The notes beneath the pieces were generated by a model, which was given only the letters and a program-made list of their open reading frames with translations, was not told the origin of the DNA and ran no database searches. The translations under genes and the position numbers were made by a program. A stretch of 64,000 bases of DNA from JAWAAW01 sp964353335 (GTDB lineage Archaea > Nanobdellota > Nanobdellia > Woesearchaeales > ARS49), in contig CAYGVI010000002.1 in NCBI GenBank assembly GCA_964353335.1, positions 62,001-126,000 on the forward strand, written 5' to 3'. The number at the start of each line of letters is the position of its first letter. Position 1 is the first letter of the stretch. This document shows, one piece after another, positions 9,575 through 18,886 of this stretch.

Positions 9575-10810
9575 TCACCTTGTTGCCAAAAATGGAATCA
9601 TTTGCTGATCACAGTTCCACGTATGCAGGTAAACACCCAATGCAGTTATTGCAAGTGAAAAGAAAAAAACAAGCACAAACAAATACCAAAGTCTTTTTGA
9701 TCTAATCTCCTTGAAAAGTATTGGAGTAAATGCAAATAACATGGGTATCAGAGGAACTGTGAACCTGAATCCGAAGTTGCACCCTCCCCAATTGTTTGTT
9801 TTTGTGATGTAAAACAATAAAGTGAGCAATATTCCTGTTCCTATTGCAATTGCTTCATCGCGATACTTGTTCTTTCTTATTATTGCAAAGATAATTCCTG
9901 CAAGCGAGAAGAAAAGCGGAAGGGAATATGTGAAAAGCCCTTTTCTGCCAAATGTTACGCCCCACGCATATTTGAGTAAGTCAGTGTACGAATCCCATTT
10001 AACATATCCAGAGACGCCAATACCGCCAGCAAATTCAGAGCCAGGGTAATCAAACAGCTCAACCCTGACCTGAACCGGAATAATGCTGCCGCTGATTTCA
10101 TAATTTATTCCGAGGTATGCAATTATCGGGATTGCAGCGAATATGCAGAACCAGATGATATTCTTTATTCCAACTTTTTTCCAAAGCATTAATCCAATGA
10201 AACAAGCCAGGAAAATAGGCCCTCCTGCGATTTCAAATGTAACGGTCAGCCCTGTAAGAAGCCCTGCAAATGCGTAATTTATTGGCTTTTTTGCATTAAC
10301 AACCGCGTAAAATGAGAGAAACAAGAATGCTGCAGCAAGCCCGTGGCTGTTAATGACCAATGAATAAACAAATACAAGCGTGCCAAGACCAAGCGCGGTC
10401 GTATAAAACAGTCTTAATCCGGGCGAAAGATTGTAACGTTTTAAGAAGCGGTAGAAATAAACCAGCATTATGCTGGTGCTCAGTCCTATTGTTAATAATG
10501 AGAGAATAAAATAAACCAGTCCGAGATTATTCTCCATTGTTATGCCTGAATAATAAAGGAAATGGTAAATAGGCACTAAAATCAAATAGCTCAGCATTGG
10601 CTTGTCAGAATAAAAATGGTCTCCTATCTTGACTTTATCAATCGTACTGTTAAACATGGAGTTGTCAATCGCAAAAGTGCCTTTTTCAACAATACTTTGC
10701 GTTGCAGCAAGCCTTGATTCATCATTTGAGCTTACAGGATATGTTTTTGTGAATATTCCAATGAGAATGAAGAATACAATGAATACCCCCAATTCATAAC
10801 GGTTCCACAT
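9575..10810 (-). CDS. Polytopic membrane protein, GT-C-like (paralogue of 15140-16342)
   Basis: 411 residues with about ten membrane helices. An N-terminal loop SSNDESRLAATQSIVEKG is followed by GDHFYSDKPMLSYLI. This acidic loop with an fxSxKP motif is typical of lipid-phosphate-sugar-using GT-C transferases, so sugar transfer on the outer face is likely but not proven. The start is leaderless: TTTTTATAC is centred about 26 bp before ATG 10810. It sits upstream of the OpgB-like gene, 4 bp apart. It matches the second copy at 15140 along its length (NWGGxNFGFRxTVPLIPxLFA in both). Confidence 0.75.
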   Translation of the reverse strand: MWNRYELGVFIVFFILIGIFTKTYPVSSNDESRLAATQSIVEKGTFAIDNSMFNSTIDKVKIGDHFYSDKPMLSYLILVPIYHFLYYSGITMENNLGLVYFILSLLTIGLSTSIMLVYFYRFLKRYNLSPGLRLFYTTALGLGTLVFVYSLVINSHGLAAAFLFLSFYAVVNAKKPINYAFAGLLTGLTVTFEIAGGPIFLACFIGLMLWKKVGIKNIIWFCIFAAIPIIAYLGINYEISGSIIPVQVRVELFDYPGSEFAGGIGVSGYVKWDSYTDLLKYAWGVTFGRKGLFTYSLPLFFSLAGIIFAIIRKNKYRDEAIAIGTGILLTLLFYITKTNNWGGCNFGFRFTVPLIPMLFAFTPILFKEIRSKRLWYLFVLVFFFSLAITALGVYLHTWNCDQQMIPFLATR

Positions 10811-10896
10811 TGATTTTTATCGCGGAGTGGGAGTATAAAAATCTTTGCGCATGAATTCCGCAAAGAATATAAACCCGCGGACTTAGGCAGACCACA

Positions 10897-12030
10897 ATGA
10901 AACTCCTGAATCTCTTCAAGAAAATTCCCCAAGAAATATGGTACATTCTGCTTCTTTTTATCACAAGCCGCATTGTTCTGACAATAATAGGTGTCGTGTC
11001 AAGGATTCTTCTCGAGCCATTTCATGGAAAAGAATACGTGTGGGTATATTCAAAGTATCTTTGGCTTGATATTTGGGGGGTGTGGGATAGTGGATGGTAT
11101 CTCAACGTAGCCCAAAATGGTTATCCCCCCTATTTTGATCCTGCTGTTTTTTCTAATTGGGGTTTTTTCCCTTTGTATCCCTTGCTGATGCGGATTTTTG
11201 GAAGCATAATCAGAAGCGAGTTTGTTGCAGGGATTGTTATTTCCAATATTTGCTTGATTGTTACTGCAATATTTTTGTACAAACTAGTGAGAATTGACTC
11301 TGACAAACAAACCGCATTTGATTCGGTTAAATACTTATTTGTTTTTCCAACTGCATTTATACTTTCAGGTGTATTTACCGAATCATTGTTTTTGCTTTTA
11401 GCAGTTATTTGTTTTTATTATTCAAAAAAGCAAGAATGGTGGAAAGCAGGAATTGCAGGATTTTTCCTTTCATTGACACGATTCTGGGGAATTTTAATCA
11501 TTTTGCCAGTTTTATACGAATACCTTGAAACAAAGAACTTTAAGTTTGATAAGATTAAAAAGAATGTTCTCTGGTTGGCACTTATACCTTTGGGTTTAAT
11601 CACATTCTCAGTTTATAGTTTTTACAAGGCGGGAAATTATCTTGCTTATCTCTTTGTTCAAAACAAGGCATGGGGGCATGGAATTGCAAATCCATTCACT
11701 TCAATTATCCAGGCGATAACTGCAAGTGATCTGACTGTTCTTTTTGGTGCATTATTCGCCATCACTGTTTTACTACTGATACTTATTTTTCGCAAAAAAT
11801 TAGCACCATCTTATTGGCTTTTTTCATTAATCTTGATTGCTGCAACTTTATCAATCAATCCAGACTTCACTTCGCTTCCAAGATATCTTGTTGTTATCTT
11901 CCCTCTATTTATCATCTTTGCAAAGCTTGCTAAAAACCGTTCATTGGACACTGCAATGACAATATGCCTCTGTCTGCTTCAGGGTTTCCTTATGGTTTTC
12001 TGGGCGAACGGATTCAGGCTGGTCATTTAA
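10897..12030 (+). CDS. PIG-V-like mannosyltransferase
   Basis: 377 residues, polytopic. The first external loop has WDSGWYLNVAQNGYP, followed by FFPLYPLLMRIFG, both hallmarks of the PIG-V/GT76 mannosyltransferase family. Eukaryotic members add mannose to GPI anchors from dolichol-phosphate-mannose. In archaea the acceptor is unknown, perhaps a lipid-linked glycan. ATG 10897 lies about 26 bp from the ATATAAAC box, so the gene is leaderless. It is divergent from the polytopic gene at 9575-10810. Confidence 0.8.
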   Translation: MKLLNLFKKIPQEIWYILLLFITSRIVLTIIGVVSRILLEPFHGKEYVWVYSKYLWLDIWGVWDSGWYLNVAQNGYPPYFDPAVFSNWGFFPLYPLLMRIFGSIIRSEFVAGIVISNICLIVTAIFLYKLVRIDSDKQTAFDSVKYLFVFPTAFILSGVFTESLFLLLAVICFYYSKKQEWWKAGIAGFFLSLTRFWGILIILPVLYEYLETKNFKFDKIKKNVLWLALIPLGLITFSVYSFYKAGNYLAYLFVQNKAWGHGIANPFTSIIQAITASDLTVLFGALFAITVLLLILIFRKKLAPSYWLFSLILIAATLSINPDFTSLPRYLVVIFPLFIIFAKLAKNRSLDTAMTICLCLLQGFLMVFWANGFRLVI

Positions 12031-12078
12031 TAGCACATTTTATAAATCGCCCCAATCTTGCAAGTCAAGGGGGTATCG

Positions 12079-12375
12079 ATGAAAGAAAAGCAAGATTTCC
12101 TGTTTTTGGTTATCCTTTTAGCACTTCTCATAACAATATCAGTTATTTGGCTTCCTTTCATGTCTGAAAAATGGTCAGAAAGCGAAAAACCACAAGTTTA
12201 TGTGATTTCCTCGCAGGAATGCAAAGCGGGAATTCCCTGCCAGAGCTGTGTTGAGCAGGGCAGAAACAACAGGTGTGTTGACGGCATTTGTGATAATGCA
12301 GGGAATTGCCTGGTTCCTTTTCACGGAAACAATAACACAGAGCAAAAGGGCTTGAGGGCATTGGCGCTTTCATGA
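12079..12375 (+). CDS. Small single-pass protein with Cys-rich outer domain
   Basis: 98 residues. The start is ATG 12079 after a strong AAGGGGG site. One membrane helix (about 6-28) is followed by a short domain with six Cys in the pattern CxxxxxCxxC...C...C...C (CKAGIPCQSC, RCVDGICDNAGNCL), probably disulfide-bonded outside the cell. Its stop overlaps the start of the next gene (ATGA at 12372), so it is translationally coupled to the PMT-like transferase. It may be an accessory subunit. Confidence 0.65.
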   Translation: MKEKQDFLFLVILLALLITISVIWLPFMSEKWSESEKPQVYVISSQECKAGIPCQSCVEQGRNNRCVDGICDNAGNCLVPFHGNNNTEQKGLRALALS

Positions 12376-13499
12376 AAGGAATAACCAAGTATCAGTGGTG
12401 TCTTATTGCTATAGTTGGAATTGTATTTGCACTTCATTTATTCGCGATAATAAACCCTTACGGGCTTTACATTTATGACGAGTATTTCTATGTTCCTGCT
12501 GCAAAATGCATCCTAAATGGCACTATCTGCAATTCAGAACATCCTCCTTTGGCAAAAGCAATCATTGCCGCGAACATGGCGATTTTTGGCGACAATGGAG
12601 TTGGTTGGCGTTTGCCAAGCGTTATTGCAGGAACTTTGTCAATAGTTGTTGTTTATCTTATCGTCAGGAAATTACACAATGAAAAAACAGCTCTTCTTGC
12701 AGCATTTTTGCTCTGTTTTGAGAGCCTGTGGTTCACCCATTCATCAATGGCCATGCTTGACATTATTGCTGTTTTTCTGGGTTTGATTGCAATCTACTTG
12801 TTTTTGCTTGAAAAATACGCTGTTTCAGGCATTCTGCTTGGTCTTGCAATACTTTCTAAAGAGACCGCCATTCTTATCATACCTGTTCTTGTGGTATACT
12901 CTTGGTTTATCCATCCAAAAGCCAAGCTTGTCTGGAAGCCCTGCCTTAAGATTTGTTTGTCTGCTCTTATCATCTTTATTGCGGGGCTTTGGATTTATGA
13001 CGCATCCATTGGCGCATATCCAACGCCAGCCCACCATCTCGTCGATATGTTCAGGCTGCAGGGCAATATAGAAATTCCTAATCAAGAGCTTGCAATTAAT
13101 CCTGGCTATTGGTTTTTGGTGTTCAAGCCAGCACCTTATTTGTTGATAAGTTCAGGCATTAAGGACGGCGCAAAGCACGTAATTTACCAGTATCTTGGCA
13201 AGCCAAACTTGTTTGTTCTTCTCGCAGCATGGATTTCAGTGCCATTTGCATTTATTCTTGCAAGAAAAGGCAACAAGCTCGCCATCCTGAACTTGTTGTT
13301 CTTCGGAATAATTTATGCTATTTTCCTTATTTCCAGCATATTCAGGGTTACATACCCATTTAACATGCTCTTGCTGATACCAAGCTTAACAATTCTGAAT
13401 GCTTTGCTATTAACAAAACTGCCAAAGCCGGCTGTAATCGCTTATTGCATTGGTGTTCTTGCCTGGTTTGTGATTTGGTTCCCTGTTAATTTGTTTTAG
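12372..13499 (+). CDS. PMT/ArnT-like (GT39 family) glycosyltransferase
   Basis: 375 residues, about ten membrane helices. The first loop holds YIYDEYFYVPAAK with the acidic pair used by protein O-mannosyltransferases. EHPPLAKAI follows, then SMAMLDIIAVFLGL and the LSKETAILIIP segment typical of GT39 enzymes. It is predicted to move a sugar from a polyprenyl-phosphate donor onto a protein or lipid outside the membrane. It is coupled to the small Cys-rich protein by an ATGA overlap. Its last 14 bases overlap, tail to tail, the FkbM-type gene. Confidence 0.8.
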   Translation: MKGITKYQWCLIAIVGIVFALHLFAIINPYGLYIYDEYFYVPAAKCILNGTICNSEHPPLAKAIIAANMAIFGDNGVGWRLPSVIAGTLSIVVVYLIVRKLHNEKTALLAAFLLCFESLWFTHSSMAMLDIIAVFLGLIAIYLFLLEKYAVSGILLGLAILSKETAILIIPVLVVYSWFIHPKAKLVWKPCLKICLSALIIFIAGLWIYDASIGAYPTPAHHLVDMFRLQGNIEIPNQELAINPGYWFLVFKPAPYLLISSGIKDGAKHVIYQYLGKPNLFVLLAAWISVPFAFILARKGNKLAILNLLFFGIIYAIFLISSIFRVTYPFNMLLLIPSLTILNALLLTKLPKPAVIAYCIGVLAWFVIWFPVNLF

Positions 13500-14229
13500 T
13501 GCAGAACAAGTGTCCATTACGCAGATCAATTGGCGCATTAATGCGCTGTCTTCTTTCAACATGATAAATTGAATATTGGTTTGCCAGCAAGAATTCAATC
13601 GTTTGCATTGAATTTTCTCCGTGCATTTCAATAAAAAGAGCAGGTTTGCAAGCCTTGATTGTTTCTTTCATGCCTTGTAAAACCTCAAATTCATAGCATT
13701 CAACATCAATTTTTACAAAGTTGGGTAAAATGCCTGTTAATTTCGAATAATTGTCAAGAGTATCCATATTCACAGGGATTTGTTTACTGCAGGAAAGCCA
13801 TCCAGCCCGCCTTTTGCTGAATGTTGAATAAGCAGGAAGAGAATTGTCTGTAAACATCCTGCTTAAAATTCTCCTTTTTCCCAAAGCCAGTGGAACGATT
13901 ATTGCATTTGAAACATTATTTAGTTTCAAATTTGCCTTAAGCTCTTTCAAGCAGACAGGATTTGGCTCAAAAACAACAACTTTCCCTTTTTGTCCTGCAG
14001 CTCGAGAAAAAAACAGGGTATGTTCGCCAACATACCCTCCTGCATCAAAAATCGTCTTTCCAGACAATCTCAGTGATTTTAGGAATCTTTCTTCTGATGT
14101 TTTTTTCTTAAATGGGGTAAATCCAAAGCCAATCCTTCTTTTCATCCCTTTTGCAAGGCCTGTTCTTATTGTAAATACGTAATTTCCGGTTAGTTTTTGC
14201 AAAAAACTTGGCATAACCATTTTATTCAC
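13486..14229 (-). CDS. FkbM-family methyltransferase
   Basis: 247 residues. The SAM-binding fold is clear: TIFDAGGYVGEHTLFFS (motif I), VVVFEPNPVCLKELKANL, VDTLD-like NMDTLDNY, FVKIDVECYEFEVLQGM, and ALFIEMHGE, all in FkbM order. Such enzymes O-methylate sugars or other small groups. Here it probably decorates a surface glycan, since glycosyltransferases lie on both sides. Start GTG 14229 overlaps the stop of the GT2 gene upstream (GTGA), so the two are coupled. Confidence 0.85.
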   Translation of the reverse strand: MNKMVMPSFLQKLTGNYVFTIRTGLAKGMKRRIGFGFTPFKKKTSEERFLKSLRLSGKTIFDAGGYVGEHTLFFSRAAGQKGKVVVFEPNPVCLKELKANLKLNNVSNAIIVPLALGKRRILSRMFTDNSLPAYSTFSKRRAGWLSCSKQIPVNMDTLDNYSKLTGILPNFVKIDVECYEFEVLQGMKETIKACKPALFIEMHGENSMQTIEFLLANQYSIYHVERRQRINAPIDLRNGHLFCTKTN

Positions 14230-15098
14230 TTGATTTTTGCAGTCTTAGCAACATCCCATATCACTGAATCCCTTTGCTTGATATAACAATCATAAAATCC
14301 AAGCATTCTGACATATGATTCTGCAAGCGCTGCCAGAATAACCCAGTGAATTTGCTTCTTATTCTTTGGAATTGCATTAAGCGCTGCTTTCAACACAAGC
14401 CAGGTATGCATGGAGGATGGCGAATATCTCGTCTTTTTGCGGAGAAACAAGTGGCCTGAATAAATCCTGCGCCTTTGAACAACAAAATCCCTGAAATGCT
14501 CTGGCCCTTTGTTGAAAACAATCGCATTTGACGAATAAACCATCCTGAAGCCTTTGCCGCGAATAATACTTGCTATGTATTCCTCGTCGACAGAATTGGG
14601 CGGCAAATAGTCAAAAACTTTCCTGAAAGCAATAAGTTCACCGAATTTTGGTCTTAAAAGATTAAGTTCGTGATGCATTTGCCACTCAAAATTCACAAGA
14701 AAGCCCATAAAACTGGCTGGCTTGTTTACAGGAATAGAATGTCCGCCAACCATTCCCACAGAAGAGTCTGAAAGAGGCTTGCATAATTCCTCAAATGTGC
14801 GCTTGTCAGGCAGGACATCTGCGCTGATTTGCACTATAAAGTCTGATTTTGCTGTTTTTAGCACATGGTTTATCGCCGAGTATTTTCCTTTGCGTTCTTT
14901 TTGAATAATTAACCTTATTTTATTGTGTTTTTTAGCGAAATTTCCCACGATTTCATTTGTCTTGTCCGTGCTTCCTGAAGAAACCACAATTATTTCCTTA
15001 ATTTTAACCTGGTTTAATTCCTGGTTTAGGAGAGCTTTTAGAAGAGGTTCAATATTTCTTTCCTCATTATGCGCTATTACCCCCACAGAAACTTCCAT
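14226..15098 (-). CDS. Family 2 glycosyltransferase
   Basis: 290 residues from ATG 15098. GT-A fold motifs: VGVIAHNEERNIEPLL at the N-terminus, VVSSGSTDKTNEI, IQKERKGKYSAINHVL, and an SADVLPD site in place of the usual DxD. VDEEYIASIIRGKG follows further on. A basic, weakly hydrophobic C-terminus may touch the membrane. It is coupled to the FkbM-type gene downstream. Donor and acceptor sugars cannot be told from the sequence. Confidence 0.85.
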   Translation of the reverse strand: MEVSVGVIAHNEERNIEPLLKALLNQELNQVKIKEIIVVSSGSTDKTNEIVGNFAKKHNKIRLIIQKERKGKYSAINHVLKTAKSDFIVQISADVLPDKRTFEELCKPLSDSSVGMVGGHSIPVNKPASFMGFLVNFEWQMHHELNLLRPKFGELIAFRKVFDYLPPNSVDEEYIASIIRGKGFRMVYSSNAIVFNKGPEHFRDFVVQRRRIYSGHLFLRKKTRYSPSSMHTWLVLKAALNAIPKNKKQIHWVILAALAESYVRMLGFYDCYIKQRDSVIWDVAKTAKIK

Positions 15099-15139
15099 CA
15101 AACAGCTGACTTTTCACCTGTTTTTTAATCTTTGGGAAA

Positions 15140-16342
15140 TTATTGCGCCCAAGGGCCTCGCATTATGCCGATAATGCTGATGTAGACTGCCACTAAAATA
15201 AGTATTCCGAATAAGATTTTTAGCAGGGGATTCTTGTATTTCTTGAAAACAACAGGAGTGTATGCAAAGAGTATTGGAATTAAAGGAACAGTGTGCCTGA
15301 ATCCAAAATTAGACCCTCCCCAGTCTACTGTTTGTATTGAATAAATTATGAGCACCAGTATAATTCCAATTCCATTGGCAATTGCCTCTTTTCTGTATTT
15401 TGGTATTTGCCTTATTGTAATTATCAGGCCTGCCAGTGAGAATAGCAACAATGGCGAGAACACAAAAAAGCCCTTTGAACCAAGTATGATGTCGCAGGCA
15501 TAATTGATTTTATCGACGGCAGTGTTGCCCCTGACGTGGATAACATTTGCTCCTTCTGCAAATGGGGAGCCTGGGTAATTGAAGTATTCCTTGTTTAGCT
15601 GCAATGGAACAATATTTCCAGTGATGGCAATATTGATTAAGAAATAAACCAGTATCGGGAATAATGCTGCGCAGACAAAACACAGGATATTTGGGAATTT
15701 TGTTCTTTTCCAGAGAAGATATCCTATAAAACAGGCAATAAAGATGCTTCCTGTGACCATTTCAAATGTCGCAGTCAGCCCTGCAAGAAGCCCTGCGCCT
15801 GCAAAATGAATTGGCTTTTTTGAGTTCAAAAGTGAATAGAAAGTAAAGAAAAGGAATGCTGCGGTTAATGCGTGATTATTGAGGACAAAAGTGTAAGGGA
15901 ATAACAGCGTGCAGAATCCAAGCGTGAATGTGTAAAAAAGCCTTGTTTTTGTGCCAAGGTTGTATCGCGCGATAAACCTGAAGAAATAAACCAGCATAAT
16001 TGCAACGCTCAGATTAACAACCAGCAAAGTGAGTATGAAATAGGCAAGATTTGGATGATCTGTAAAGTTAATTCCTGCATCATAAAGCAATGAATAAATT
16101 GGGACTGCTATCAGATATGTCATTGCAGACTTATCAGAGTAAAAATGCCCATTAATGAATACCTTGTCACCAGTCCAGTTATAGAGCGTATTGTCAATAA
16201 CCAAGGTATTCTGCTCAACTATGGCCTGTATTCCTGCCAGCCTTGAAGCATCATTCCAGCCAGTAGTCGGCGCTGGCTTTATGAAAATCGCAGATAGCAA
16301 GAAAAATGCAATAAATATGCCCCATTCATATTTGTTCCACAT
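15140..16342 (-). CDS. Polytopic membrane protein, GT-C-like (paralogue of 9575-10810)
   Basis: 400 residues from ATG 16342 (MWNKYEWGIF). It has the same plan as the copy at 9575-10810: NDASRLAGIQAIVEQNTLVIDN in the first loop, GHFYSDKSAMTYLI, and NFGFRHTVPLIPILFAYTP near the end. It has about ten membrane helices. CTATTTAAG centred about 26 bp upstream gives a leaderless start. The two copies bracket the transferase cluster, which suggests duplication and divergence, perhaps for different acceptors. Confidence 0.75.
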   Translation of the reverse strand: MWNKYEWGIFIAFFLLSAIFIKPAPTTGWNDASRLAGIQAIVEQNTLVIDNTLYNWTGDKVFINGHFYSDKSAMTYLIAVPIYSLLYDAGINFTDHPNLAYFILTLLVVNLSVAIMLVYFFRFIARYNLGTKTRLFYTFTLGFCTLLFPYTFVLNNHALTAAFLFFTFYSLLNSKKPIHFAGAGLLAGLTATFEMVTGSIFIACFIGYLLWKRTKFPNILCFVCAALFPILVYFLINIAITGNIVPLQLNKEYFNYPGSPFAEGANVIHVRGNTAVDKINYACDIILGSKGFFVFSPLLLFSLAGLIITIRQIPKYRKEAIANGIGIILVLIIYSIQTVDWGGSNFGFRHTVPLIPILFAYTPVVFKKYKNPLLKILFGILILVAVYISIIGIMRGPWAQ

Positions 16343-16379
16343 ACGACACATAACTGAATATCTTACTTAAATAGCTTGC

Positions 16380-17108
16380 TTAGAGTATGCCTTGGTTTTT
16401 CAAACGTTTTCGTAGCGAATAAAGATTAGTAAGATATTCTAACACAGTCATTATGATATTTACCCTGCTTTTTCTCTTGCTTTCTGTCCATTTTACAGGA
16501 ATTTGCGCAATAGGATAACCAAGCTTTTCTGCCAGAATTAAAAGTTCTGAATCAAAGAACCAAACATTATTCTTAACTTTTGGCAGCAATTCATTTTTGG
16601 CTTTCTTGCTTATTGCCTTGAAACCGCATTGCAGGTCGTTTATTTTAGTTTTAACAACAAGTTTTGCAAGCTGACTATATCCTCTAGAAAGAACCAACCG
16701 GTGTAGATCACGCCGGATAATTGAGCTTTTATCAAACCTGTTTCCCGTTGCAACTGCAGAACCTTGTTTTATGGCAGTTATCATCTTTGGTAAAGAATCA
16801 AGCCCTGTTGCTAAGTCCGCATCCATGTAACACAAAATATCTGCACTGCTCTCATTCCACGCTTTCTTTAAAGCTAGTCCGCGGCCTTTTTGATAAAGGT
16901 CAATACGGCGGATGTTCTTGTATTGTTTTTCCAGGCATTTTGCAATACTCAAAGAGCCATCTGTTGATGCATTGTTTGCGATAGTGATCTGCCAATCATC
17001 CAAAATATTGGATTTCAGAAACGAGTGTAATTTCAGTATGTTTTTCTCAAGAATTGCCTGTTCATTATAAACAGGCACAACAATGTTAATAAGCATGCTC
17101 CTTTTCAT
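16380..17108 (-). CDS. Family 2 glycosyltransferase, dolichyl-phosphate sugar synthase type
   Basis: 242 residues from ATG 17108, with ACTTTAAAAC centred 26 bp upstream. Motifs: NIVVPVYNEQAILEKN, IANNASTDGS, KGRGLALKKAW, CYMDADLATGLDSLP with the DAD metal site, GNRF, NDLQCGFKAISK and WFFDSELLILAEKLGY. This order is that of ALG5/DPM1-like enzymes, which make polyprenyl-phosphate-glucose or -mannose. It could supply the lipid donors used by the GT-C enzymes of this cluster. It is more A+T-rich than the housekeeping genes. Confidence 0.85.
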   Translation of the reverse strand: MKRSMLINIVVPVYNEQAILEKNILKLHSFLKSNILDDWQITIANNASTDGSLSIAKCLEKQYKNIRRIDLYQKGRGLALKKAWNESSADILCYMDADLATGLDSLPKMITAIKQGSAVATGNRFDKSSIIRRDLHRLVLSRGYSQLAKLVVKTKINDLQCGFKAISKKAKNELLPKVKNNVWFFDSELLILAEKLGYPIAQIPVKWTESKRKSRVNIIMTVLEYLTNLYSLRKRLKNQGIL

Positions 17109-17213
17109 CTTAGAGTTGTCTTGCAAACAGTAGTTTTAAAGTATTCGTTAATGGAAATGTAAAAACCGAAACATTTATATACTGGATTGTATATACACTC
17201 AGTAGTGGTTAAA

Positions 17214-18815
17214 ATGGGGAAGACACTAGAATTGTTGTTAAGTGGAATCCTTGGAATAGGCAGCGTTATAGCTCCTCAACCTTATACTTATGCTCAGCCA
17301 GCAGCTCCTGCTTCTCAGGATTTGCAGCCACCTCAGGCTCCAGGCCAGAAAGCGCAGATGCCTTCTGATAATGAAATCAAGCTTGCTGAGAAGGAAATCC
17401 GCGATGTTTACAAGGATGAGTACAAACTTACAGACCCTGTAAAAAAGAAGGCTTTTGCAGACAAGTTACTTGCTAATGGTAGTGCATCAACAAATAATGC
17501 TCAGAAATATGTTCTTTTGCGCGAGGCAGCAAACACTTTGTCAGACTTGCTTGAATTAAGCGCAACTTATGACACTGTCAAATCAATGAAGGATAACTTT
17601 GAAGGGTATAATGCCATTGATGCATATGACAAATACCTGACTGCCGCCCAAAAGAAATCAAAAACAAAGGAAGATGCAAGCAAGATTGCAGAAGCATACA
17701 TTCAGCTTGCTGACGCTTCAGTTGATGAACGAAATTTCAAGATTGCACTAAGTTCTGCCAAGTCTGCAGAAACAATAGGAAAGAAAGCAGGCGATGCATC
17801 ACTTGTTGAGAAAGCAAGTGACTTGACAAAAGCAATACCGGATATGGAAAAGGAGTATGCATGTGTCAAGAAAGCAGAAGAGACTTTGAAATTAAATCCT
17901 AATGACCCAGAAGCCAATCTTACTGTTGGTAAGTATTTGGCATTTGTTGATAATGACTGGGATGCGGCTCTTAAGCTCCTTGCAAAAAGCATTAACGGAG
18001 TTAGCAAGATAGCTGAACAAGAGATTACCTTGCGCAGCAATGGTTATGAGAATACTGAATCTGTCGCCCAGGTTGCTGACCTTTGGTACGAACAATCAAA
18101 CAAAAGCACTAATGTCCTTGACAAAAAGCGCTTTGCAACACGCGCATTTGAACTCTACAAACAGGCACAGCCAAAAGCAACAGGACTTACAAAAGACAAA
18201 ATCGCTAAGAAAATAAGCGAATTGAAGAATAAAGTAAGCCCATCTAAGAATGGTGTAGCAAAGGGCGGGCTGGTGGATTTGATGAAGCTGATTGATCCAA
18301 CTAAAGATACAATTTCCGGAAACTGGAAATTTGAAAACAATAAATTGGTGTCTGATAACACCGCGGGTGCACGTATTCAGATATCTTATCAACCACCTGA
18401 AGAATATGATTATCAAATAGTCTTTACACGTTTAGAAGGGAAAGAGACTGTGATGCAAATTTTAAATAAATCAGGACGTTCATTTAGCTGGATTATGGGC
18501 GGTTGGAATAATTCCGTGTGCGGTTTTGAAACCGTCAAAGGACGCGACTCAAACGATAATCCAACTACTGTTAAATCAGGTATTGAAAATGGTAAAACAT
18601 ACACATCCCTTCTACAAGTAAGAAACGAGGGGATTAAAGCATTCTTAGACGGAAAATTGATATCTGAATGGAAAGAGTTTAATGATATGAAATTAGGTTC
18701 TTTCTGGAAATTACGCGATGAAAATGCTCTTGGGCTAGGTACCTGGTTAAGCCCCACGCAATTTCATAAGATAGAGGTAAAAGAGATATCTGGGAAAGGT
18801 CGCAAACTTAGATAG
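17214..18815 (+). CDS. Secreted helical-repeat protein with C-terminal beta-sandwich-like domain
   Basis: 533 residues from ATG 17214, with a TATA box near 17175. The signal peptide (about 1-30) is followed by a Pro/Ala/Gln-rich linker. About residues 55-340 are helical and TPR-like (AEKEIRDVYKDEYKLTDP, LKLNPNDPEANLTVGKYLAF). The last 170 residues form a predicted beta-rich domain: GNWKFENNKLVSDNTAGARI, YQPPEEYDYQIVFTRLEG, GKTYTSLLQVRNEGIKAFLDG. It looks like the LamG/3-keto-disaccharide-hydrolase-like domains common in Planctomycetes. A bacterial origin is possible. It lies next to glycan genes and may bind a surface sugar. Confidence 0.6.
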   Translation: MGKTLELLLSGILGIGSVIAPQPYTYAQPAAPASQDLQPPQAPGQKAQMPSDNEIKLAEKEIRDVYKDEYKLTDPVKKKAFADKLLANGSASTNNAQKYVLLREAANTLSDLLELSATYDTVKSMKDNFEGYNAIDAYDKYLTAAQKKSKTKEDASKIAEAYIQLADASVDERNFKIALSSAKSAETIGKKAGDASLVEKASDLTKAIPDMEKEYACVKKAEETLKLNPNDPEANLTVGKYLAFVDNDWDAALKLLAKSINGVSKIAEQEITLRSNGYENTESVAQVADLWYEQSNKSTNVLDKKRFATRAFELYKQAQPKATGLTKDKIAKKISELKNKVSPSKNGVAKGGLVDLMKLIDPTKDTISGNWKFENNKLVSDNTAGARIQISYQPPEEYDYQIVFTRLEGKETVMQILNKSGRSFSWIMGGWNNSVCGFETVKGRDSNDNPTTVKSGIENGKTYTSLLQVRNEGIKAFLDGKLISEWKEFNDMKLGSFWKLRDENALGLGTWLSPTQFHKIEVKEISGKGRKLR

Positions 18816-18886
18816 GTATTACTTGATAAGTTAAAATACTTCTAAGACTTAAAAATATTTATATACCTGATAACTAAAAAAAGTTT

